A stretch of 64,000 nucleotides of DNA, taken from positions 13,514 through 77,513 of the forward strand of contig CAYLNM010000002.1 of assembly GCA_964385045.1 (NCBI GenBank), written 5' to 3'. Within the stretch, counting starts at the first letter, position 1. The number at the start of each line of letters is the position of its first letter. The notes below the pieces were generated by a model. It saw only the letters and a list, made by a program, of their open reading frames with translations. It was not told the DNA's origin and did not search any database. Origin of the DNA: CAYLNM01 sp964385045. Lineage in GTDB: Bacteria > Planctomycetota > Phycisphaerae > Phycisphaerales > SM1A02. This document shows positions 1 to 8,151 of this stretch, piece after piece. The position numbers and the translations under genes are program-made.

Positions 1-1061
1 CGTTCTATCCGAGCGAGGGCGAGCCGGGCGATGCCGACCGCGGGCTGCTCGACGCCGCGGGCGAGCGGATCCCGTTCGTCGACCGGCTCGAGATCCACTG
101 CTTCGTCGAGACCAATCCGCAGTGGCTCGAGTTCATCTCGGGCAACCTCGACTTCACGACCGTGCCGCAGTCCGCCTACTCGGAGGCCTTCGACGAACGC
201 ACCGGCCGGCTCGGCCGCGACTGGCAGCGGCGCGGCGTCGACGCCCAGCTCATCCAGCTCGGCGACTTCATCTATCGCGGCTTCAATCTCGACGACCCGG
301 TGATCGGCGGCACCGAGCCCGAGGACGTCGCGCTGCGGCGGGCCATCGCCCTGACGATGCCGCTCGAGGAGATCAACGACAGCCGCTACAACGACCTGCC
401 GCTGATCTACGACGGCTTCCTGCCGCCGATGCTCGACGGCCACCTGCCCGCCGGGACCCTCGACCCGCCCCACCGCGGCGTCGATCTCGAGCGGGCCCGC
501 GAGCTGCTCGTCGAGGCCGGCTACACGGTGGTCGACGGCGAGGTCACCGACCTGCCGCCCCTGGACTTCTGGACCAACCGCGGGGCCGCCAACGAGCAGG
601 TCTTCGAGATGTGGGAGCGGGTCTTCACGCAGGTGGGCATCCGGATCAACCCGCGCTACGTCGACTTCGCCAACCTGACGCAGGCCCTCGACGACTCGAA
701 GGCCCAGATGTTCGGCCTCGCCTGGGGCGTCTACTACCCGCACCCCGAGGCGCTGATGCGGATCTTCTACGGCCCCAACGCGGCCCCCGGCTTCAACGCC
801 TTCAACTTCCGGAACGACGCGTACGACCGGCTCTACGAGGAGATGGTCCTGATGGAGCCGGGCCCCGAGCGCACCGCGGTCCTCCGCCGCATGCAGGAGA
901 TCGTCAACGACCACTGCGTGTTCATCGGCTCGCAGGCACGGGTCCGGCCCTACCTCGCCCACCCGTGGCTGCGGAACTTCAAGGCGATCGAGGGCTTCTA
1001 CACCATCTACAAGTACCTCGACGTGGACATGGACCACCCCGACCATCCGTCGAACCGCTGA
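1..1061 (+). CDS. Peptide ABC transporter substrate-binding protein, C-terminal part (5' truncated by window)
   Basis: This is the C-terminal ~353 residues of a family 5 extracellular solute-binding protein, the extracytoplasmic receptor of an oligopeptide-type ABC importer. The frame is open from the window edge; the first full codon is at base 3 and the stop is TGA at 1059-1061, so the signal peptide lies outside. It aligns almost without gaps with the C-terminal half of the next gene (shared segments include IYRGFN, RRAIALTM, EINxSRYN, PAGTxDPP, RYVDFA, TQALDDSKA and MQEIVN). It is therefore a tandem paralogue, by eye roughly two-thirds identical. It precedes the permease and ATPase genes on the same strand and probably feeds the same transporter with a different ligand preference. 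The ligand cannot be read from sequence. Confidence 0.9.
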   Translation, partial: FYPSEGEPGDADRGLLDAAGERIPFVDRLEIHCFVETNPQWLEFISGNLDFTTVPQSAYSEAFDERTGRLGRDWQRRGVDAQLIQLGDFIYRGFNLDDPVIGGTEPEDVALRRAIALTMPLEEINDSRYNDLPLIYDGFLPPMLDGHLPAGTLDPPHRGVDLERARELLVEAGYTVVDGEVTDLPPLDFWTNRGAANEQVFEMWERVFTQVGIRINPRYVDFANLTQALDDSKAQMFGLAWGVYYPHPEALMRIFYGPNAAPGFNAFNFRNDAYDRLYEEMVLMEPGPERTAVLRRMQEIVNDHCVFIGSQARVRPYLAHPWLRNFKAIEGFYTIYKYLDVDMDHPDHPSNR

Positions 1062-1224
1062 GCCGCGCGGCGCGTCCCGGCCCGGCGGCGGAACGTCCGG
1101 CCGGCGCCACGGGTCCGCCCCGCGACGGCCCCCCACCCGCGCCCGCCCACGGCGTGGGGAGGCGGCCGGACGATTCGCGCGAGTCCCCGGTTCACGGACG
1201 GTTGTGCCCCCCATCGCCGACGTC

Positions 1225-1230
1225 TAGACT
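1225..1230 (+). promoter_or_regulatory. Candidate -10 element TAGACT in the 310-base gap before the second binding protein
   Basis: The gap 1062-1371 contains TAGACT, the same hexamer found before rpoZ, tRNA-Leu and other genes in this window. It lies 141 bases before the GTG start. No convincing -35 is visible. If used, it would let the second binding protein be expressed separately from the first. Confidence 0.35.
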
Positions 1231-1371
1231 GCGGGGCCGTTCCCGACCGGCCCCCGCACATCCGGGGCCGGCGCCCCTGGCGCGCGTGCGCGCCGATCGC
1301 GCCGCGGCGATGGCCACGACCGGCCTCCGCGGCACCCCCCACGCGACGCCCCATGCGGGGCGGGAGGCCAC

Positions 1372-3363
1372 GTGACCACCCTCGAGCATCGGACCGCGAT
1401 CGCCTCGCCCATTCCCTCTCCCTCGCCCGCGTCCGCGGCGTCCCGCGTCGCCCCCGGCGCGCGGCAGGGTCGCCGCCGGGTCCGGCGCGTGCTCGCCGGG
1501 GCCGGCAGCCTGCTGATCGCGGCCGCCCTGACCGCGTGCGGCGGTGGTGGCGGCGGGGACGGCGGCGGCGGCGGCGACGACGCGACCGCGACCACCACCT
1601 CCGCCGGCGACGACGCAGACCGGCGCAGCGACGGCCCGCTCAAGGTCATCCGCACCCCGATCACCACCTCGGGTCCCCGGTCCCTCGATCCGGTCCGCGG
1701 CAGCTCGACCTACGACAACCGGGCCGTCGTCCAGTCCTACGAGACGCTGCTGCAGTACTCGTACCTGAAGCGCCCGCTCGAGCTCGAGCCCCTCCTGCTC
1801 GAGTCGATGCCGGTGGAGCTCGACGGCGGCACCCGGTACCGCTTCACGCTCCGCGACGACGTCTACTTCCACGACGACCCGTGCTTCGAGGGCGGCGAGG
1901 GCCGCCGGCTGGTCACCGACGACGTCTTCTACTCGTGGAAGCGGCTCGCCGACCCGGCGTACGCGCTGCAGAACTGGCCCCGGGTCGACAACATGATCGT
2001 CGGCTTCAACGAGTACAAGGACGAGCAGGGCGAGCGGGTCGCCGCGGGCGAGGACTTCGACTACGACGCCCCGGTCGAGGGCATGGTCAAGATCGACGAC
2101 CGCACCTTCGAGATCCTCCTGCCCGAGGCCAACCGCCAGTTCCTCTTCAAGATCGCCACGTTCCAGATGGCGATCGTGCCCCGCGAGGCGGTCGAGTACT
2201 ACGGCGACCGCATGAACTCGCGGATGGTCGGCACCGGTCCGTTCAAGTTCGTCGAGTGGATCGCCGGCTCCCGCATCGTGTGGGAGCGCAACCCCGAGTA
2301 CCGCGAGGTCGTCTATCCGTCCGAGGGCGCCGAGGGCGATGCCGACGCGGGCCTGCTCGACGCGGCGGGCACCCGCCTGCCGATCGCCGACCGCCTCGAG
2401 ATCCACTTCTTCGTCGAGTCGAACCCGATGTGGCTCGAGTTCAAGGCGGGCAAGATGGACTTCGTGACCGTGCCGCAGGCCGCCTTCGAGGAGGCCTTCG
2501 ACGTGCGCACCGGTCAGCTGAGCCGCGACTGGCGGCTCCGCGAGATCGACTACCAGCCGATCCCGCTGGCCGACTTCATCTACCGCGGCTTCAACATGGA
2601 GGACCCGCTCGTCGGCGGCTACTCCCGCGAGAAGATCGCCCTCCGCCGCGCCATCGCCCTCACGATGAACCTGCAGGAGATCAACGAGAGTCGCTACAAC
2701 GGCCTGCCCGTCATCTACGACGGCTGCGTGCCGCCCGGCGTCCCGGGCCACCTGCCCGCGGGCACCTTCGATCCGCCGAACCGCGGCCCGGACTTCGAGC
2801 GCGCCCGCGAGCTGCTGGTCGAGGCCGGCTACACGGTCGAGGACGGGCTGGTCACCGACCTGCCGCCGATCGACATGTACACGAGCCGCGGCACCGAGAG
2901 CGAGGCCAACGTCGAGATGTGGCAGCGCAACCTCGCGCGGGTCGGCATCCAGATGAATCCGCGGTACGTCGACTTCGCGGCCCTGACGCAGGCCCTCGAC
3001 GACTCCAAGGCCCCGATGTTCAGCCTCGCCTGGGGCATGGCCTACCCGGACGCGGAGTACAACCTCCAGCTCTTCTACGGCCCGAACCAGGCCCCCGGCC
3101 CCAACGCGTTCAACTTCAGCAACGACGAGTACGACGAGCTCTACCTGCGCATCAAGACGATGCCCCCCGGACCGGAGCGGGACGCCGTCTACCGCCGCAT
3201 GCAGGAGATCGTCAACGAGTACTGCGTGTTCGTCGGCTCCCAGGCCCGCGTGCGGCAGTACCTGATCCACCCGTGGCTGATGAACTACAAGGCCACCGAG
3301 AGCTTCTACAACTTCTTCAAGTACCTCGACGTGGACATGGACCACCCGGAGCGCCCGGAGTGA
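1372..3363 (+). CDS. Peptide ABC transporter substrate-binding lipoprotein (SBP family 5)
   Basis: Complete 663-residue family 5 solute-binding protein (DppA/OppA type). A GTG start is used, with the purine-rich GGGCGGGAGG just upstream. The N-terminus has an Arg-rich stretch, a hydrophobic segment and the lipobox LTAC with Cys56 as the predicted lipidation site, followed by a Gly/Asp-rich flexible linker, so it should be anchored to a membrane on the outer face. The mature part shows usual family features, including a phenylalanine/arginine-rich early segment (RYRFTLRDDVYFHDD) and a late PAGTFDPP segment. It is followed at 62 bases by the permease gene. Its close tandem copy upstream suggests a duplicated receptor feeding one channel. 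Substrate is presumably peptides by family; that is inference. Confidence 0.92.
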   Translation: MTTLEHRTAIASPIPSPSPASAASRVAPGARQGRRRVRRVLAGAGSLLIAAALTACGGGGGGDGGGGGDDATATTTSAGDDADRRSDGPLKVIRTPITTSGPRSLDPVRGSSTYDNRAVVQSYETLLQYSYLKRPLELEPLLLESMPVELDGGTRYRFTLRDDVYFHDDPCFEGGEGRRLVTDDVFYSWKRLADPAYALQNWPRVDNMIVGFNEYKDEQGERVAAGEDFDYDAPVEGMVKIDDRTFEILLPEANRQFLFKIATFQMAIVPREAVEYYGDRMNSRMVGTGPFKFVEWIAGSRIVWERNPEYREVVYPSEGAEGDADAGLLDAAGTRLPIADRLEIHFFVESNPMWLEFKAGKMDFVTVPQAAFEEAFDVRTGQLSRDWRLREIDYQPIPLADFIYRGFNMEDPLVGGYSREKIALRRAIALTMNLQEINESRYNGLPVIYDGCVPPGVPGHLPAGTFDPPNRGPDFERARELLVEAGYTVEDGLVTDLPPIDMYTSRGTESEANVEMWQRNLARVGIQMNPRYVDFAALTQALDDSKAPMFSLAWGMAYPDAEYNLQLFYGPNQAPGPNAFNFSNDEYDELYLRIKTMPPGPERDAVYRRMQEIVNEYCVFVGSQARVRQYLIHPWLMNYKATESFYNFFKYLDVDMDHPERPE

Positions 3364-3425
3364 TCCGGCCGGCGTCCCGGCGACCCCTTCCCCGTCCCCT
3401 CGCCGACCGGCCGGAGTCCTGATCC

Positions 3426-4412
3426 GTGTGGGCCTTCATCCTCCGTCGGATCCTGACGAACATCCCCGTCTACTTCGGGGCGCTGCTGCTCGTCTTCCTC
3501 GCCCTGCGGGTGCAGGATCCCGTGTACCAGTACCTCGGCCAGGACGCCGGCCCCGAGCAGTACGAGCAGCTGAAGAAGGACATGGGGCTCGACGCCCCGA
3601 TGCCGATCCAGTTCGCCCGCTACGTCGGCGAGGCGGTGACCCTCAACTTCCAGGGCGACTCCTGGAACCAGAAGGGCACCTCCGTCGGCGAGATCCTGTC
3701 GCGTTCGGTGGTCCCGAGCCTGTCGATCACGATCCCCGCCCTGCTCCTGTCGACGGTGATCGGCGTCTTCATCGCCCTGATCGCGGCGTACTTCCGCGGC
3801 CGGGCCCCCGACCGGGTGCTGATGATCGCGGCCGTGCTCGGCATGAGCATCTCGTTCCTGGTCTACATCATCTTCGGCCAGTTCTTCTTCGCCGCCATCC
3901 CGCGGGAGGCCGGCTTCGCGATCGCCCCCTTCGCGGTGCAGGGCTACGAGCCGTGGATCGCCTTCGGTGACGACGGCGGCCTGCGGCCCGGGCGCTGGAT
4001 CGAGTACTGCCTGCTCCCGGTGATGATCAGCGTGATCGTCTCGATGGGCTACGACACGCGGTTCTACCGCGCGGTCATGGTCGAGGAGACCGGCCGCGAC
4101 TACATCACGACCGCGACCGCCAAGGGCGCGACCAAGCCCAAGATCATGTTCGTGCACATGCTCAAGAACGCCCTGATCCCGGTGATCACGCGGGTCATGA
4201 GCACGCTGCCGTTCGTGGTGATCGGATCCATCCTGCTCGAGATGTACTTCGGCATCCCGGGCATGGGCCGCGAGATCATCACCGCGATCATCAACAAGGA
4301 CTTCCCGCTGATCCAGGCGTTCGTCGCCGTCTTCGCGCTGATCTTCATCGCCAGCGTGATCCTGACCGACGTGCTCTACGCGATCGTCGATCCGAGAGTG
4401 AGGCTCTCCTGA
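3426..4412 (+). CDS. oppB: ABC importer permease, OppB/DppB type
   Basis: 328-residue inner-membrane permease, about the usual length of OppB/DppB. The start is GTG at 3426 (reads MWAFILRRIL). It has an N-terminal transmembrane helix, a short extracytoplasmic region and at least five further hydrophobic segments. The cytoplasmic EAA loop, which docks the ATPase, is visible late in the protein around LKNALIPVITRVMS and IPGMG. The stop codon overlaps the start of the next permease by one base (TGATG at 4410-4414), so the two are probably translationally coupled. It forms the transport channel with the following permease. Confidence 0.92.
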   Translation: MWAFILRRILTNIPVYFGALLLVFLALRVQDPVYQYLGQDAGPEQYEQLKKDMGLDAPMPIQFARYVGEAVTLNFQGDSWNQKGTSVGEILSRSVVPSLSITIPALLLSTVIGVFIALIAAYFRGRAPDRVLMIAAVLGMSISFLVYIIFGQFFFAAIPREAGFAIAPFAVQGYEPWIAFGDDGGLRPGRWIEYCLLPVMISVIVSMGYDTRFYRAVMVEETGRDYITTATAKGATKPKIMFVHMLKNALIPVITRVMSTLPFVVIGSILLEMYFGIPGMGREIITAIINKDFPLIQAFVAVFALIFIASVILTDVLYAIVDPRVRLS

Positions 4413-5776
4413 TGGGTGCGATCCGGCGACTCCTGGCCAGCCGCAGCTGGCGCAAGTTCACCGCCAACCGGCTCGCGATGGCGAGCCTCGGCATCATCGG
4501 GCTGTACCTCGTGGTGGCCCTCCTCGGCTTCCTCGGGGTCATCGACCGCGAGGACACGCAGGTCCGCGTGCTGCCCGACCAGACGCCGGGCTTCCTCGAG
4601 CCGCAGGGCTTCACCGACCGGGCCACCGACGCCCGCTGGTACCTCGAGCGGACTCGGCAGCGGGTGGACCGCGCCCTGGCCGACCCCGACGCGTACGAGC
4701 GGCTGATGTCCGAGCTCGCGCTCGCCGAGCGGACGGTGGCCGACGTGCCGCTCGAGGAGATGGTCCGGCTCTTCGAGGCGGCCGAGGCCCGGATGGTGGA
4801 GGTGGACGCCGCCCTCGACGTGCGGGACGAGGTCCTCGACGAGCAGCTCGACATCGACCTGGCCCTGCAGCGGCTGGAGCGCCGGGACTTGGATCCCGAG
4901 CGCAAGGCCGCCCGCCGGGCCGAGCTCCTCGACGAGCGGGCCACGATCAGCGCCCGCCTGCCCGCGGCCGACGAGGCCGGGATCGCGGCGGTGGAGGACG
5001 TCAAGGCGGCGATCCTCGAGTTCCAGCCGATGCCGAGCGGCCTCGATGGCCTGTGGTACGGAGTGCGGACCTTCCTCGGCTCGGACGCCCAGGGCCGGTC
5101 GATCGCGATGAAGGCGCTGTTCAGCGTCCGGATCGCGTTCCAGGTCGGGCTGGTGGTGGCCATCATCTCGGTGCTGATCGGCACCGTGCTCGGCGCGTCG
5201 GCCGGCTTCTTCGGCGGCTGGGTCGACTACTTCGTGATGTACCTGGTGAGCGTCCTGAGCTCGATCCCGACGCTCGTGCTGCTCGGCGTGCTCGTCTACA
5301 TGTTCTTCGGGCATCCGCTCTTCGACAATCCGGCCGAGCACCCGGGCCTCGCCCTCGTGCCGGTCTACTGCGCGATGTGCCTGACGTTCTGGGTCTCCAC
5401 CTGCCGCGTGATCCGCGGCGAGGTGATGAAGATCAAGAGCCTCGAGTACGTGCAGGCCGCGACGTCGATCGGCTTCGGCCGCCTGTACATCCTCTTCAAG
5501 CACGTGGTGCCGAACACCGCCCACCTGATGTTCATCAATCTCAGCCTCCTCTTCATCGGCGCGATCAAGAGCGAGGTGATCCTGTCGTTCCTCGGCCTCG
5601 GCGTGAAGGGCCAGCCGAGCTGGGGCGTGATGATCAGCCAGGCCAAGGACGACATCAGCGTCTACTTCTTCTGGGAGGTCGTGACGGCCAGCGCCCTCAT
5701 GTTCGGCCTCGTCCTCGCGTTCAACGTCGTCTCGGACGCGCTGCAGGACGCGTTCGACCCCAAGCACGTGAGCTGA
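4412..5776 (+). CDS. oppC: ABC importer permease, OppC/DppC type, with long helical insertion
   Basis: 454-residue permease, about 150 residues longer than typical OppC. After the first transmembrane helix (residues ~25-45) comes a stretch to about residue 205 that is charged, Glu/Asp/Arg/Leu-rich and reads as long amphipathic helices or coiled coil. The normal permease core then resumes (SDAQGRSIAMKALFS, then five hydrophobic segments). The EAA loop is near residues 350-385 (KHVVPNTAHL, LSFLGLG). The insert sits where the extracytoplasmic loop of OppC lies, so it could contact the two binding proteins encoded upstream; that is inference. The gene overlaps oppB by one base and is followed by oppD six bases after its stop. 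Confidence 0.9.
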   Translation: MGAIRRLLASRSWRKFTANRLAMASLGIIGLYLVVALLGFLGVIDREDTQVRVLPDQTPGFLEPQGFTDRATDARWYLERTRQRVDRALADPDAYERLMSELALAERTVADVPLEEMVRLFEAAEARMVEVDAALDVRDEVLDEQLDIDLALQRLERRDLDPERKAARRAELLDERATISARLPAADEAGIAAVEDVKAAILEFQPMPSGLDGLWYGVRTFLGSDAQGRSIAMKALFSVRIAFQVGLVVAIISVLIGTVLGASAGFFGGWVDYFVMYLVSVLSSIPTLVLLGVLVYMFFGHPLFDNPAEHPGLALVPVYCAMCLTFWVSTCRVIRGEVMKIKSLEYVQAATSIGFGRLYILFKHVVPNTAHLMFINLSLLFIGAIKSEVILSFLGLGVKGQPSWGVMISQAKDDISVYFFWEVVTASALMFGLVLAFNVVSDALQDAFDPKHVS

Positions 5777-5782
5777 GCCGCC

Positions 5783-6916
5783 ATGAGCGACGCCCCCGCC
5801 CCCACGCCCCCGTCGCCCGAGCCCGCCGAGTCGGCGGCGCACGCCGAGTCGTCGGCCCCCGCCGGCGCCATCTCGGGATCCGGCCACTCGCGGCCGCCGC
5901 GGACGACCGAGCCGATCCTGAAGGTCCGGAGCCTCACGACGAGCTTCCGCACCGACCGCGGCCTCGTGACCGCGGTGGACGACGTCTCGTTCGAGGTCAG
6001 CCCGGGCGAGACCCTCGGCATCGTCGGCGAGTCCGGCTGCGGCAAGACCGTCACCAGCAAGTCGATCATGCGGCTGCTGCCCGAGCACGTCACTCGCTAC
6101 GGCAAGGAGAGCGAGATCCTCTACCGCGGCCGCAACCTCCTGAAGGCGGGCGAGCGGGAGATGCGGCAGGTCCGCGGCAACGGCATCGCGATGATCTTCC
6201 AGGAGCCGATGACGAGCCTGAACCCCGTGTTCACGGTCGGCTGGCAGCTCGAGGAGGCCCTGCGGTACCACACCCGCCTCGGCCGCCGCGAGCGGCGGCA
6301 GCGGGCGATCGAGATGCTCAAGCTCGTCGAGATCCCCAACCCCGAGCAACGGATCGACGAGTATCCCCACCAGCTCTCGGGCGGCATGCGGCAGCGGGTG
6401 ATGATCGCGATCGCCCTGTGCTGCGAGCCCGACATCCTGATCGCCGACGAGCCGACCACCGCCCTCGACGTGACGATCCAGGCCCAGATCCTGGACCTCA
6501 TGAACCAGCTCAAGGACCGGCTCGACACCGCGATCATCCTGATCACCCACGATCTCGGCGTGGTGGCCCAGGTGTGCGACCGGGTGCAGGTCATGTACGC
6601 CGGCCGCGTGATCGAGTCCGGCGACGTGATGGAGATCTTCCACCGCCCGCGGCACCCGTACACCCAGGCCTTGCTCGAGTCGATCCCGAAGCGCGGGGCC
6701 AAGGAGCACGGGGCGCGGCTGCCCACGATCCCCGGCATCGTGCCGAGCCTCTGGGAGCTGCCGGACGGCTGCCGCTTCCAGGAGCGGTGTCCCTACAAGG
6801 AGCAGAAGTGCGTGGACGAGGAGCCGGAGCTCGTCGTCGACCCCGACGGGCACGCCCGCCGGTGCCACTTCCCGCTCAACATGCCCGCCGACCTGACCGT
6901 GGGAGCCACGTCGTGA
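5783..6916 (+). CDS. oppD: Oligopeptide ABC importer ATP-binding protein, OppD type
   Basis: 377-residue ATPase. It has an Ala/Pro/Ser-rich N-terminal extension of about 40 residues, then a standard nucleotide-binding domain: Walker A GESGCGKT, signature LSGGMRQR, Walker B ILIADEPTTALD and the switch His in LITHDL. The C-terminal oligopeptide/dipeptide extension is present (HPYTQALLESIP) with the cysteine cluster CRFQERCPYKEQKC and a later CHF, which in relatives has been linked to metal or iron-sulfur binding. The stop overlaps the start of oppF. It powers peptide uptake together with OppF. Confidence 0.94.
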   Translation: MSDAPAPTPPSPEPAESAAHAESSAPAGAISGSGHSRPPRTTEPILKVRSLTTSFRTDRGLVTAVDDVSFEVSPGETLGIVGESGCGKTVTSKSIMRLLPEHVTRYGKESEILYRGRNLLKAGEREMRQVRGNGIAMIFQEPMTSLNPVFTVGWQLEEALRYHTRLGRRERRQRAIEMLKLVEIPNPEQRIDEYPHQLSGGMRQRVMIAIALCCEPDILIADEPTTALDVTIQAQILDLMNQLKDRLDTAIILITHDLGVVAQVCDRVQVMYAGRVIESGDVMEIFHRPRHPYTQALLESIPKRGAKEHGARLPTIPGIVPSLWELPDGCRFQERCPYKEQKCVDEEPELVVDPDGHARRCHFPLNMPADLTVGATS

Positions 6917-7950
6917 GCCTGCTCGAGGTCCGGGACCTGGTGAAGCACTTCCCCGTCCGCGGGGGCGTCCTCAACCGCGTGGTCGGCAAGGTGCACGCCG
7001 TCAACGGGGTGTCGTTCGACATCGCCCGCGGCGAGACCGTCGGCATCGTCGGCGAGTCCGGCTGCGGCAAGAGCACCCTCGGCAAGGCGATCATCCGGCT
7101 GCACGAGCCGACCTCGGGCAGCGTGAAGTACGACGGCGAGGAGATCGTCGGCCTGTCGCACCAGCAGATGATGGGCGTCCGCCGCAAGATGCAGATCATC
7201 TTCCAGGACCCCTACTCGTCGCTGAACCCGCGGCTCACGATCCGGGCCCTGCTCAAGGAGGCGATCCGCTTCCACGGCGTGGTGCCGCCGGCGGAGATGG
7301 ACGACTACATCGTCGAGCTGATCCGCACCGTGGGCCTGCGGCCGGACGCGGCCGACAAGTTCCCGCACGAGTTCTCCGGCGGCCAGCGGCAGCGGATCGG
7401 CATCGCCCGGGCCCTGTCGGTCAAGCCCGAGTTCATGATCGCCGACGAGCCGGTCTCGGCCCTCGACGTGTCGATCCAGGCCCAGGTCCTCAACCTGATG
7501 ATGGACCTCAAGGAGCAGTTCGGGCTCACGCTGATGTTCATCAGCCACGACCTCAAGGTCGTCGAGCACTTCTGCGACCGCGTCCTCGTGATGTACCTCG
7601 GCCACGTGGTCGAGGAGCTGCCCACCGACGACCTGCACGGCCGGGCCAAGCACCCCTACACGCGGGCCCTGCTCGGGGCGAACCCGATCGACGACCCGCG
7701 GGACCGGCGGCCGCTCACGGTGCTGCAGGGTGACGTCCCGAGCCCCTTCAAGCCGCCCACCGGCTGCCCGTTCCAGACCCGCTGCCCGCGGGTGCACGAC
7801 CGCTGCCGCGAGTCGATGCCGCCGCTGGTTCCGCTCGAGGCGGACGGCCGCACCGAGCAGGTGGCCTGCTTCGCGGTGGAGGACGACCTCGCCGCCGGGC
7901 GTGCGCCGGGCGAGGCAGCCGAGGAGGCGGCGGCGGCCGCCCGCGACTGA
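6913..7950 (+). CDS. oppF: Oligopeptide ABC importer ATP-binding protein, OppF type
   Basis: 345-residue ATPase starting at GTG 6913, which overlaps the oppD stop by four bases (GTGA). Motifs in order: Walker A GESGCGKST, Q-loop region IIFQDPYSSLNPR, signature FSGGQRQR, Walker B FMIADEPVSALD, switch His ISHDL, then the C-terminal HPYTRALL extension with cysteines (CPFQTRCPRVHDRC). It ends in an Ala/Glu-rich tail. A degenerate copy of the last ~30 bases of this gene recurs exactly 60 bases downstream. It is the last gene of the importer cluster and converges on dinB. Confidence 0.93.
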   Translation: MSLLEVRDLVKHFPVRGGVLNRVVGKVHAVNGVSFDIARGETVGIVGESGCGKSTLGKAIIRLHEPTSGSVKYDGEEIVGLSHQQMMGVRRKMQIIFQDPYSSLNPRLTIRALLKEAIRFHGVVPPAEMDDYIVELIRTVGLRPDAADKFPHEFSGGQRQRIGIARALSVKPEFMIADEPVSALDVSIQAQVLNLMMDLKEQFGLTLMFISHDLKVVEHFCDRVLVMYLGHVVEELPTDDLHGRAKHPYTRALLGANPIDDPRDRRPLTVLQGDVPSPFKPPTGCPFQTRCPRVHDRCRESMPPLVPLEADGRTEQVACFAVEDDLAAGRAPGEAAEEAAAAARD

Positions 7951-8130
7951 CGGACCCGCGGGGCGCCGACGGCGACGGCGGCGACGGCGGCGGCAGCCGC
8001 CCGCGACTGGCGGACGCGTCGGGGCCGGCGACGGCGGCGGCGGAGACAGCGGCGGCGGAGACAGCGGCCCGGTCGCCGCGCCGGGGGCCGCGTGGCCGCG
8101 GCCGCACGCGGCCGCACGCGGCGGCACGCA
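7928..8130. repeat. GC-rich minisatellite cluster in the oppF-dinB convergent gap
   Basis: The 201-base gap 7951-8151 is built from short repeats. The end of oppF around 7931-7964 recurs as a degenerate copy at 7991-8024, exactly 60 bases on, in which the stop TGA has become TGG. GGCGGCGGAGACAGC occurs twice in tandem at 8036-8050 and 8051-8065. GCCGCACGCG occurs at 8101-8110 and 8111-8120 with a third imperfect unit. No gene is visible here. Confidence 0.8.
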
Positions 8131-8151
8131 CCCGGGCCCCCCCACGATCCT

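Noticed and set aside
1192..3345. Long antisense frame opposite the binding-protein gene
   Set aside because: Low-complexity Val/Leu/Arg/Gly translation mirrored from a well-supported gene on the other strand; a known effect of high GC.
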